Origin: Acidovorax sp. Root219
GTDB lineage: Bacteria > Pseudomonadota > Gammaproteobacteria > Burkholderiales > Burkholderiaceae_C
Direction: 5' to 3'
DNA: 64,000 nt
Assembly: GCF_001428665.1 (NCBI RefSeq)
Contig: NZ_LMIJ01000030.1
Coordinates: forward strand, 1 to 64,000
In this document: positions 1 to 8,200 of the stretch, piece by piece
Position numbering within the stretch: the stretch's first letter is position 1
Layout of the letters: each line of letters opens with the position of its first letter
Notes under the pieces: model-generated
What the model saw: only the letters and a program-made list of their open reading frames with translations
Databases searched by the model: none
What the model was told of the DNA's origin: nothing
Position numbers and translations under genes: made by a program

Positions 1-62
1 GGCTGGTCGGCTTGGCGGATACGGAAGGTGCCGGGCTGGATGAATGAAGAAGCGTCTTGCAT
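1..62 (-). CDS. Start of a possible GNAT acetyltransferase (partial)
   Basis: Reading the minus strand from an ATG at 62 gives about 20 codons that run off the window edge. The peptide includes FIQPGTFRIRQAD. A short lead followed by a 'tFrIRqAd' stretch is typical of the first beta strand of GNAT-family N-acetyltransferases, but so few residues cannot prove it. No gene overlaps it on the other strand. The identification is an inference from N-terminal style only. Confidence 0.35.
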   Translation of the reverse strand, partial: MQDASSFIQPGTFRIRQADQ

Positions 63-268
63 GGATGAAGTCTGTGTGTAGGTCTGACTGCTGTCGTGAT
101 GGCCGAGGTCGCCCGCGATGCATTGCCTGTGGCTGCTGCGCGTGATGATCGATGCAGCGCCACCCTGGCTCCCTGTGGTCGGCGGTGGCGGGATTCGATG
201 GCGCGATGGTAGGCGGTGCCTTTCGCGCCGCACTGGACGAATTGTCCAGTGGATGGCCCATCTCCGAA

Positions 269-826
269 TCAGCGCGCGCGCCGGTAGTGCATCGCGACCG
301 CGCCGCAGCGCAACGGCTTCGCCGAGACCAACTCCAGCCGCCGCGTGCCGGGCAGCCCGCCCGCGTACAGGGTCGGGCCATGGCCGGCAATGCGCGGGTG
401 AACGAGCAGCTGGTACTCATCGATCAGGTCCAGCCGGTCGAGTGCGGTGGCGAGCTTGCCACTGCCCAGAAGCACGCCGCCCGGGGTCGCGTCCTTGAGC
501 TGCTGCACGCCCGTGCGCAGGTCGCCAGCGATGGCGTGGCTGTGGGCCCACGGAAAGTCCGTTCGCGTGGAGGACACCACGTACTTGGGCTTGGCCTGGA
601 GCTTGACCGCCCACTCGCGCACCGCCGGCGGTGCCGGCACCTCGCCGCGGGCGACCGCGGGCCAGTAGCCCTCCATCATCTCGTAGGTGACGCGGCCCCA
701 CAGCATCGCTCCGCTTTCGTCCATGAGGCGGGTGAAGAAGGCGTGTGTCTCGTCGTCGGCGATGCCTTCCTGGTGGTCGATGCAGCCGTCGAGGGTGAGG
801 TTGATGCTGAAAGTCAAGAGTCCCAT
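269..826 (-). CDS. Dihydrofolate reductase family protein (RibD C-terminal-like)
   Basis: This 185-residue protein has the RibD C-terminal/dihydrofolate-reductase fold signature. The N-terminus MGLLTFSINLTLDGCID contains the usual strand followed by 'SLDG' ('TLDG' here). 'MLWGRVTYEMMEGYWP' in the middle and 'GSGKLATAL' and 'HPRIAGHGPTLY' near the end match the nucleotide-binding and closing segments of this family. Members are NADPH-dependent reductases, mostly without a known substrate. The ATG at 826 is chosen because it begins the conserved strand and follows a GGAAGAG ribosome site; the frame is open further upstream but that part is unlike the family. It is a stand-alone gene. Confidence 0.85.
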   Translation of the reverse strand: MGLLTFSINLTLDGCIDHQEGIADDETHAFFTRLMDESGAMLWGRVTYEMMEGYWPAVARGEVPAPPAVREWAVKLQAKPKYVVSSTRTDFPWAHSHAIAGDLRTGVQQLKDATPGGVLLGSGKLATALDRLDLIDEYQLLVHPRIAGHGPTLYAGGLPGTRRLELVSAKPLRCGAVAMHYRRAR

Positions 827-1090
827 GGTGTCTCTTCCGTTCAAGATGCGCGACGAACAACCCGCCGCCGGGCTCCGGGGGCGGGCACCATCGCGGTTCC
901 CATCCATCCCATGCCGCCCAGGGCTTAATGTACGGCGCAGAACCTGCGGGACAAGCCGGTCGATACCGGCCAACAAGGCATGCCGTCTGACGCGCATCCC
1001 GGGCTTCGTCGTGACAATGGCCCCTGTGTTCCAAGCGCCTGGCGCACGCGCTCCTCCCCCGCTTCTTCAATGACTGGCTGATTACCCCCC

Positions 1091-1627
1091 ATGGACAGCA
1101 CCGCATGGATTACCGAAGCCCTCACCCACCCCCTGGCCTGGGCCACCGCGCGCGCCCAAACCCTGGGCTCCAGGGACTGGCTCGTCCTCGCGGGCATCCT
1201 CATCTTCCAGCGCCTGTGTGTGCACATCGGCATGTGGTCGTACTGCCTGGCGGTGCTGCCGGGCACTGCGCTGCATGAGGCCATGCATTGGACCGTGGCC
1301 GCGTTGCTGGGCGCCCGGCCCACCATGCCCAACCTGGTGCCGGTGCGCACGCATGGGGGCTGGCGGCTGGGGTCGGTGCGGTTCCAGGCGGGGTACCTGC
1401 GCTCGCTGCCCATAGCGCTGGCACCGGTGGCGCTGGCGCCCTTGAGCTTCTGGTGGGCCACCACCTTCATGCCGGGTGCCGGGTCGGGCGTGGCGTACGG
1501 GCTGCATGCCTGGCTGGCGGCGTCGGCCTTCGGAGCGAGCGTGCCGTCCACGCAGGACTGGTCGGTGGCCGCGCCGGCCTTGCTGATGGGGGCGGTGGTG
1601 GGGGTGGCGCTGTGGGTGGTGTTTTGA
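1091..1627 (+). CDS. Small membrane protein with HExxH motif (M50-like)
   Basis: This 178-residue protein is mostly hydrophobic, with about four membrane segments near residues 30-58, 60-75, 104-127 and 133-178. A histidine motif HEAMH (H62, E63, H66) lies at the start of a helix. A later 'SVPSTQD' (D156) sits where site-2-type metalloproteases carry a third metal ligand. These features suggest a small intramembrane metalloprotease or a relative of peptidase family M50. The usual PDZ domain and the NPDG motif are absent. The start follows a C-rich stretch without a clear ribosome site. Function is inferred from motif geometry only. Confidence 0.6.
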   Translation: MDSTAWITEALTHPLAWATARAQTLGSRDWLVLAGILIFQRLCVHIGMWSYCLAVLPGTALHEAMHWTVAALLGARPTMPNLVPVRTHGGWRLGSVRFQAGYLRSLPIALAPVALAPLSFWWATTFMPGAGSGVAYGLHAWLAASAFGASVPSTQDWSVAAPALLMGAVVGVALWVVF

Positions 1628-1690
1628 TCGAGCCGCCAACCTGCCAATCATTGATCGCGCTCTTCAAAAGCTGCAGGTACGATGCCCGCC

Positions 1691-2257
1691 ATGTCGAGCC
1701 AACCAGCCCCCTTGAAAGTCAACTCCCTCGGTGCCGGTGTCTTCACCATCGATGGCTTCCTGTCGCCCCAGGAATGCGCCCAGTACATCGCCGACAGCGA
1801 AGGCCTGGGCTACGAGGAGGCCGCGATTCGCACGGACGATGGCGAGCTGCTGTACAAGGATGCGCGCAACAACGACCGGGTGATCTTCGAGCGGCGTGAA
1901 CTGGCCGCCAAGCTGTTCGAGCGCGCGCGACCTGCCTTGCCGGCGGAGCTCAAGGGCTTGGTGCTGAGCGGGCTCAACGAGCGGTTTCGCTACTACCGGT
2001 ATGAGAAGGAACAGAAGTTCACCTGGCACCAGGACGGTACTGTGCGGCTGGGGCTGGACCAGGAGAGCCTGCTCACCTTCATGGTCTACCTGAACGCCGA
2101 TTTTGAAGGCGGCAGCACCGACTTCGGCTGGGAGCGCGTGCAGCCCGCGCAGGGCACGGCACTGGTGTTTCCGCACCGGCTGCGGCACCAGGGCTCGGTG
2201 GTGACGGGTGGGGTGAAGTATGTGCTGCGCACGGATGTGATGTACCGCAATCTTTAG
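1691..2257 (+). CDS. 2OG-Fe(II) oxygenase (prolyl 4-hydroxylase-like)
   Basis: The protein (188 residues from this start) has the jelly-roll oxygenase signature. HQD (H113, D115) and H166 form the iron triad. K176, ten residues after the second histidine, fits the lysine that binds the 2-oxoglutarate carboxylate in prolyl 4-hydroxylases. Segments 'FRYYRYEKEQKFTWHQD' and 'TFMVYLNADFEGGSTDF' are typical of the family. An in-frame ATG also exists at 1682, but it overlaps a possible -10 hexamer (TACGAT, 1678-1683), so 1691 is preferred. The substrate is unknown. The gene ends directly at repeat copy A. Confidence 0.85.
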   Translation: MSSQPAPLKVNSLGAGVFTIDGFLSPQECAQYIADSEGLGYEEAAIRTDDGELLYKDARNNDRVIFERRELAAKLFERARPALPAELKGLVLSGLNERFRYYRYEKEQKFTWHQDGTVRLGLDQESLLTFMVYLNADFEGGSTDFGWERVQPAQGTALVFPHRLRHQGSVVTGGVKYVLRTDVMYRNL

Positions 2258-2369
2258 AGCGGCTAACAAAACTCTCCTGGCGTCGTTGCATCGTCTTGTC
2301 GTACTACTCGTACTGCCTGCAACGCTGCGCCTAGCCAGAACCGCTTCGCTGAGTTTTGTTATCCGCTCT
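2256..2369 (+). repeat. Stop-anchored dispersed hairpin repeat, copy A
   Basis: The arm 2256-2274 (AGAGCGG, mismatch, TAACAAAACTC) pairs with 2351-2369 at 18 of 19 positions. Its first two bases are inside the oxygenase TAG stop. The core reads CTGGCGTCGTTG, then CTTGTCGTACTACTCGTAC, then CGCCTAGCCAG. Copies at 9723, 19321 and 43285 share this core in the same order. An apical GTAC-N5-GTAC stem lies at the centre. Confidence 0.85.
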
Positions 2370-2396
2370 TAGAACCTGTTCCGAGAGGCACTGACT

Positions 2397-2990
2397 ATGG
2401 AAACACGACAGAAAATCATCCTATCCCTCTCGGTCATCACCTTCCTGGCATTGACCCTGGCCATCTACTTTGCGAGCAATGCCATGGGCTATTACCGGTT
2501 CACGCAGATTTGCGCGCAACGGGCCGGCTTGCAAGTCGATCGCCCCCTGGCCGTGCATGCAGGCTGGAGCGCTGAACCCGATGAGGCGGGCATCCTCCTG
2601 GCTTCCTACCCCCAGATTGACTTCGTGCGCTACGCCGATGCGGCAGGGCAGCTGTGGGATCTGAAGCGCACCACCGAGAAGGCGAATATGTGGGACGCGG
2701 GGTTCCGGCCCTTTCCTGCGGACCTGAGCAAGGCCGCTCAATACCGGTTTAAGCGCATCCTGCAGAACGTTCCCAACGAAGTGCGGCTGACCCTGCATGC
2801 AGCCGCCGTGACCGAGGAAAGATTGGGGCAGGTGGTCGTCACCTACCAGGATTTCGGGTACCGGGTTTTCGCGCCGGACTGGGGGCCTGGGCAGGCCACG
2901 GTGTGCAGTTCGCGGGGCCAGCAAGGCGCGCCCATGGCGCAGGACCTCCGCGAGAGGGCGGCCATCACCACGGCGTTTGCCAGCCCATGA
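2397..2990 (+). CDS. Membrane-anchored hypothetical protein
   Basis: This 197-residue protein was not recognised. Residues 7-27 form one hydrophobic anchor just after a short basic N-terminus, so the rest probably faces the periplasm. The remaining sequence is mixed alpha/beta with no motif I can name. A GAGAGG ribosome site lies at the right distance before the ATG. The gene stands alone between repeat copy A and tamA. It could be a periplasmic or envelope protein, but nothing around it indicates a role. Confidence 0.6.
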   Translation: METRQKIILSLSVITFLALTLAIYFASNAMGYYRFTQICAQRAGLQVDRPLAVHAGWSAEPDEAGILLASYPQIDFVRYADAAGQLWDLKRTTEKANMWDAGFRPFPADLSKAAQYRFKRILQNVPNEVRLTLHAAAVTEERLGQVVVTYQDFGYRVFAPDWGPGQATVCSSRGQQGAPMAQDLRERAAITTAFASP

Positions 2991-3267
2991 CCTGGGAAGG
3001 AAATCACGCAGCCGAGTTGGGTGTCCGAAATCCCAACCGTCGCGTATGCCCTGTCGGCCAGGAGTCACCCTCGCAACGGACACACCCCGATACGCTGCGG
3101 GAAGCTGTCTTACAAGGAAACGCGGGTTTTGCGGCGATAGTGTGGCATCGCTGGCAGGCCCATAACACCTTGTTCGCGCGCCGCTCGCACCCCTGGTGCC
3201 GCTGTGCCTGTCGTGTCTGCACCGTGCCGTACCATGACATCGTCCATCCCAACCGAAGCTGTTTGCC

Positions 3268-5190
3268 GTGTCCCGTAGCCCCCTCTCGCACACTGCCCTT
3301 TTTTCAACGCCGGCCCGATGGTCGGCGTTGCTGCTTTTCAGTGCCGCCTCGTCGTTGCTGCTGCAGGGCTGCAGCCTGCTGCCCGGGCGCGGGGGTGAAG
3401 AGCCGCCGCGCGATGCGGCGTCGAGCCCCATCGAGGCGGACTCGGACGGCAGCCCCTCGTTTGCAGTGGAGGTGCGCGGGCCGGACTCGGTGCGCGAGAC
3501 GCTGGAGCGGCACCTGGAGTTGCAGCGCTTTCGCCAATTGCCCGACCTGCAGGCCAGCGAGCTGCAGCGCCTGCTGGGCGCGGCCGATGCCAATGCGCGC
3601 GAGCTGCTGGGCACGCTGGGCTACTTTGCGCCCACCATCACGGTGGAGCTGACCGAAACACCCGATGCGAAACTGGCGCCGCGCACGGTGGTGGTGACGG
3701 TGGACCCGGGGCCGCAGACGCACATTGCCAAAGCAGACATCACCTTTGCCGAAGCGGTGAGCAATGCGCAGGACGGCGAGGGCCGCGCGCGCCAGCTGCG
3801 GCGGGTGCAGAACGGCTGGGGGCTGCCGCCGGGCAAGGCCTTCACCCAGTCGGCGTGGGATGGTGCCAAGAACGATGGCCTGCGCCAGTTGCAGGTGCGC
3901 CGCTACCCCACGGCGCGCATCACCAACAGCCGTGCCGAGGTGGACGCCGACAAGCACGAGGCCAACCTGAGCGTGGCCTACGACACGGGCCCGCTGTACC
4001 GCTTTGGCCCGCTGCGCGTGGACGGCAACCAGCGCTACGACCCTGATGGCGCGCGCCGCCTGGCGCGCCTGCCCACGGGCGCCATTTACGACGAGACGGA
4101 GTTGCTGGATGCGCAACTGCGCCTGGCCAGCAGCGGGTACTACGACGCGGTGTTCTTGACGCTGGACACCGAGGGCACCGACCCGCTGGCCGTGCCGGTG
4201 GTGGCCCAGGTGCGCGAGGCGCAGTTGCAAAAAGTGGTGTTTGGTGCAGGCCTGTCGACCGACAGCGGGCCGCGCCTGACCGTCGACCACATCCACAACC
4301 AGATGCCCTTGCTGGGCTGGCGCGCGGTGAGCAAACTGTCGCTCGACCGCAAGAACAAGCTGCTTTCCACCGAGTGGACCGACCTGCCCGGCGAGAACGG
4401 CTGGCGCTGGTTTGCCGGCGGCCAGGTGCAGCGCGAGGACACGGGTGACTACGAGACCAACAGCGCACGCCTGCGCGGTGGCCGCAGCAAGAGCACCAAG
4501 AACATCGACCGCAATTACTTTTTGCAGTACGACTATGCCAAGAGCCAGGGCTTGAACGCCCCGCCCTCGGGCACGGCGCTGAGCGTGAACTACGGCTGGA
4601 CGGGCCGCTACTTCAACAACAACACCGCCCCCACGCGCGGCCACGGCATTGCGGCCGAGCTGGGCGTGGGCACCACGCTGACGCCCGAGCGCGACCCCTT
4701 TGTGCGCACGCTGCTGCGCTGGCAGAGCTTCATCGCCGCGGGGCGTGTGGAGGCAGACGACGGTGCATCGCGCGCAGCGCGGCTGTCGGTTCGGGCCGAG
4801 GGCGGGGCGGTGTTTGCACGCGAGGGCGCGCAGTTGCCGGTGACGCAGCTCTTTTTGACCGGTGGCGACACCACGGTGCGCGGCTATGGCTACCGCAAGA
4901 TCGGTGCGCGCACCGACAACGGCCAGCTCTACGGCGGGCGCTACATGGCCGTGGGCAGCCTGGAGTGGCAGCGCCCCATCGTCTACAAGGGCAGCATGAC
5001 GGACTGGGAGAGCACCCTGTTCGTGGATGCCGGCGCCGTGGCCGACAAGGTGGGCGACCTGGACCCGCGCGTGGGCGTGGGTGCCGGTGTGCGCTGGCGC
5101 AGCCCCGTGGGCCCGCTGCAGGCCGACCTGGCCTATGGCGTGCAGGCCAAGGAGCTGCGGCTGCACTTGCGGCTGGGCTTCAGTTTCTGA
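3268..5190 (+). CDS. tamA: TamA-like outer-membrane assembly protein (BamA/Omp85 family)
   Basis: The 640-residue Omp85-family protein has POTRA-type segments over roughly residues 60-300 and a C-terminal beta barrel. The barrel contains 'GGDTTVRGY' (the family VRGY loop motif) and ends in 'LHLRLGFSF' with a terminal Phe. It should act with TamB in inserting or exporting envelope components at the outer membrane. The N-terminus 'SSLLLQGCSLLPG' places Cys35 in a lipobox-like context, unusual for a TamA. The start codon is GTG; no better start is visible. tamB begins 59 bp downstream, so the two are likely one transcript. Confidence 0.9.
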   Translation: MSRSPLSHTALFSTPARWSALLLFSAASSLLLQGCSLLPGRGGEEPPRDAASSPIEADSDGSPSFAVEVRGPDSVRETLERHLELQRFRQLPDLQASELQRLLGAADANARELLGTLGYFAPTITVELTETPDAKLAPRTVVVTVDPGPQTHIAKADITFAEAVSNAQDGEGRARQLRRVQNGWGLPPGKAFTQSAWDGAKNDGLRQLQVRRYPTARITNSRAEVDADKHEANLSVAYDTGPLYRFGPLRVDGNQRYDPDGARRLARLPTGAIYDETELLDAQLRLASSGYYDAVFLTLDTEGTDPLAVPVVAQVREAQLQKVVFGAGLSTDSGPRLTVDHIHNQMPLLGWRAVSKLSLDRKNKLLSTEWTDLPGENGWRWFAGGQVQREDTGDYETNSARLRGGRSKSTKNIDRNYFLQYDYAKSQGLNAPPSGTALSVNYGWTGRYFNNNTAPTRGHGIAAELGVGTTLTPERDPFVRTLLRWQSFIAAGRVEADDGASRAARLSVRAEGGAVFAREGAQLPVTQLFLTGGDTTVRGYGYRKIGARTDNGQLYGGRYMAVGSLEWQRPIVYKGSMTDWESTLFVDAGAVADKVGDLDPRVGVGAGVRWRSPVGPLQADLAYGVQAKELRLHLRLGFSF

Positions 5191-5249
5191 CCGGACCCTC
5201 CTCTTTTTTTACCCATCACCGCCCGCCTGATCCTCTGACCGATTGATTG

Positions 5250-8200
5250 ATGTCCGCACGCAACCCGCCTTCCTCTGCCACTGCCAACCGCTCGCCCGAT
5301 TTCAGCGCCGGGTCGTCGGCCCCGCCGCCACCGCCACGCCGGCGCCGCACCTGGCTGCGGCTGCTGGCCTGGCTGGTGCTGGGCCTGCTGGCGCTGGTGC
5401 TGGCCGCCGCCGGCGCCGTGTGGTGGTGGGCGGGCAGCAACACATCGCTGGCCCAGGCGCTGGCACGCGCGGCGCAGTATCTGCCGGCGGACCAGAAGCT
5501 GGAGAGCCGCGACGTGAGCGGATCGCTGCGCACGGGCGGCAGCATTGGCTGGCTGCGCTGGAGCAGCCCGGCCATGGTGGTGGAGGTGGACGGCGCGCGC
5601 ATCGGCTGGCAACTGGCCCCGCTGCTCAGCCGCAAGGTGGAGCTGGGCGAGGTGCATGCCGCGCGCCTGCGCATCACACCCCAGGCCACGGCGCCCGCCA
5701 GCAACGAGCCTCTGAAACCGCTCACGCAGCTGGTGCTGCCCGTGCAGGTGGCCGTGCCCTTCAAGGTGGACAGCCTGGAGTGGGCGGGCTCGCCCGAGCA
5801 GCAGATCAGCCTGGCCGGCCAACCCGCCGTGCAGGCCCAGAACCTGGCTGGCGACTACCGCTATGACGGCACCGATCACCACCTGAAGATCGACAACGTG
5901 GAGCTGGCCCAGGGCCGCTACAGCGCCCGCGTGAAGCTGCAGGCCCAGGCCCCCATGGCCATCGACGCCACGGTGGACGGAACTGTGCAGACCACGCCCC
6001 CGGGCGGTGGCCACCCGCTGCAGGTGGGCGCGCACGCCACCGTGCAGGGCACGCTGGCTACGGCGGCGGCGCAGTTGGAGCTGGCCGCGCGGCTGCAGCC
6101 CGTGGCGGTGGCGGCGCAGGCGGCGGCCTCGTCCGCATCGGCACCCGCCGCTGCACCGCGCAAGAACGCGCCCGCAACTCCCGCCAAGGCAAGCGCCCCC
6201 ACCGAGCCCATGCAGGCCGATGTGCAGGCCACCATCCTCCCCTGGGTGCCCCAGCCGCTCAAGCAGGCTGCCGCCACCCTCAAGGCGTTGGACCTGGCGG
6301 CCCTGTGGCCCCAGGCGCCACGCACCCTGCTGCATGGCACTGTGAAGGTGGACCCGGTGGCGGCCACGGCTGCTGCCCCTGGCGCCCCTGCCGCCCCCTC
6401 GGCCCCGGCATCCACACCCACCTCGCCCGCTGCGGCGCCCTCACTCGCCGGCACGGGCTGGAACATCGAGGCCGACCTGCGCAACGACCTGCCCGGCCCG
6501 TGGGACACCAGGCACCTGCCCCTGGCCGCACTGCAGGCCCGCGCGGGCTTTGACGGCGCGCGCTGGGACGTGCCCGCCGCCACCGCCACCATCGGCACGG
6601 GCAAGGCGGCTGGCACCATTGCCCTCAAGGGCCAGTTCACCCCCGCCACCGGTGCGGCCGAAGGCCAGGCAGAGCTGCGCAACCTGCGGCCTGACGCGCT
6701 GCACACCGCGCTGGCCGCAGCACCGCTGGGCGGGCGCATCACGGCCCAGGGCCAGGCCGACCAGGCCGTGCGCTTTACGGCAGACATCCGCGCCACGGGC
6801 ACGGCCCCTGCGCAAGCCCTCGTGCAGGCAGCGGGCAAGAAAAGCGCCCCGCTGCTGCGCATCAACGTCTTTACAGCGCAGGGCCAATACCTTGCGCAGA
6901 CGGGTGGCGGCACGGTGCAGTTGGACCGCCTGCTGCTCGACGCCCTGCAGGCCAAGGTCGAGGCCACGCAGCTGCGCGTGGCCATTGGCGAACAATCGGC
7001 CCAGGGGCAGTTGCGCGCCACCATGCCTGGCGCCACGGCCAGTGCCAATGGCCAGATCGCACCTACCAAGGGCGCGGGCGAACTGCAGGTGCAACTGAGC
7101 GATGCCGAGCGCACGCAGGCCTGGCTGGCCAGCCTGCCGGGCCTGGGCGATGCCATGAAGGGCGCCACGGCCAAGGGCCAGGCACAACTCAATGCGCGCT
7201 GGACGGGCGGCTGGCAGACCGCCCAACGCCAGATCGAGGCGCTGGCGGCCGGCAAGGCCCTGCCCGCAAGCGGCAAGGACGCCGCGAGCAACTTCACCCT
7301 GCAGGCGCGCGTAAATGCGCCGCAGCTCGACGTGGCGCTGCCACCGGGCAAGGGCGCTACAGGGGTTGCGAGCCCCATGTCCGCCATCCAGCTGCGCGGC
7401 GTGAATGCCGAGGTGGCAGGCTCGCTGGCCCAGGCCACGCTGGCACTGGATGGCGAGGCCCGCACCGGCACGCAGCGCGCCACGGTGCGCACGCGCCTGT
7501 CGGGCGGCATGGGCGGCGCCAACGAGTGGCAGGCCCAGGTGACCGAGCTGCGCCTGCAAGCGCAGGACACGCAACTGCCCGGCCCCTGGGCCGTGCAGCT
7601 GGCCGAGCCGGTGACCGTGAAGCTGCGCATGGGTGCGGCCCCTGCTGCCGCGGCCCCTGCGGCATCGGGCACCACCGCTGCCAGCCCCGGTGCAGCCCTG
7701 TCGGTGCAGGCCACGGCCGGCCAGGCGCGCATCACCGGGCCGGTGCCGGGCACCGCCACACTGCGCTGGCAGCCCATCACCTACGCCGGTGGCGGCGGCA
7801 GCCCGCTGCGCCTGCAGACGCAGGGCAGCCTGCAGGGCCTGCCCATGGCCTGGGTCGATGCGTTTGGCGGTGGCAGCGATGCCGCCGGCAAGCCCGCCCA
7901 GCCCCTGCTGGCCCGCCTGGGCCTGGCGGGCAACATCGTGTTTGACGGGCAGTGGAACGTGGACACCAGCAACGGTCCCCTGCGCGCCAGCGCCAGCGTG
8001 CGCCGCGCCTCGGGCGACCTGCGCATTCTGGCCGTGGACTCGGCCGCCATCACCACCGTGCAGAGCAGCGGCCAGGGCACCGGCGCCGGCAGCCCCAAGG
8101 CCACCGTGACCGAAGAGCCGGGCAGCGGCAGCAATGCCGGCGTGCGCCAGGCCGAGCTGAGCCTGGAGGCGGAGGGCGATGCCCTGCGCGCCAAGCTGGT

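Noticed and set aside
5918-7780. 620-codon minus-strand frame inside tamB
   Set aside because: It lies opposite a clear TamB gene, is Ala/Ser/Arg/Cys-rich, and shows no motif.
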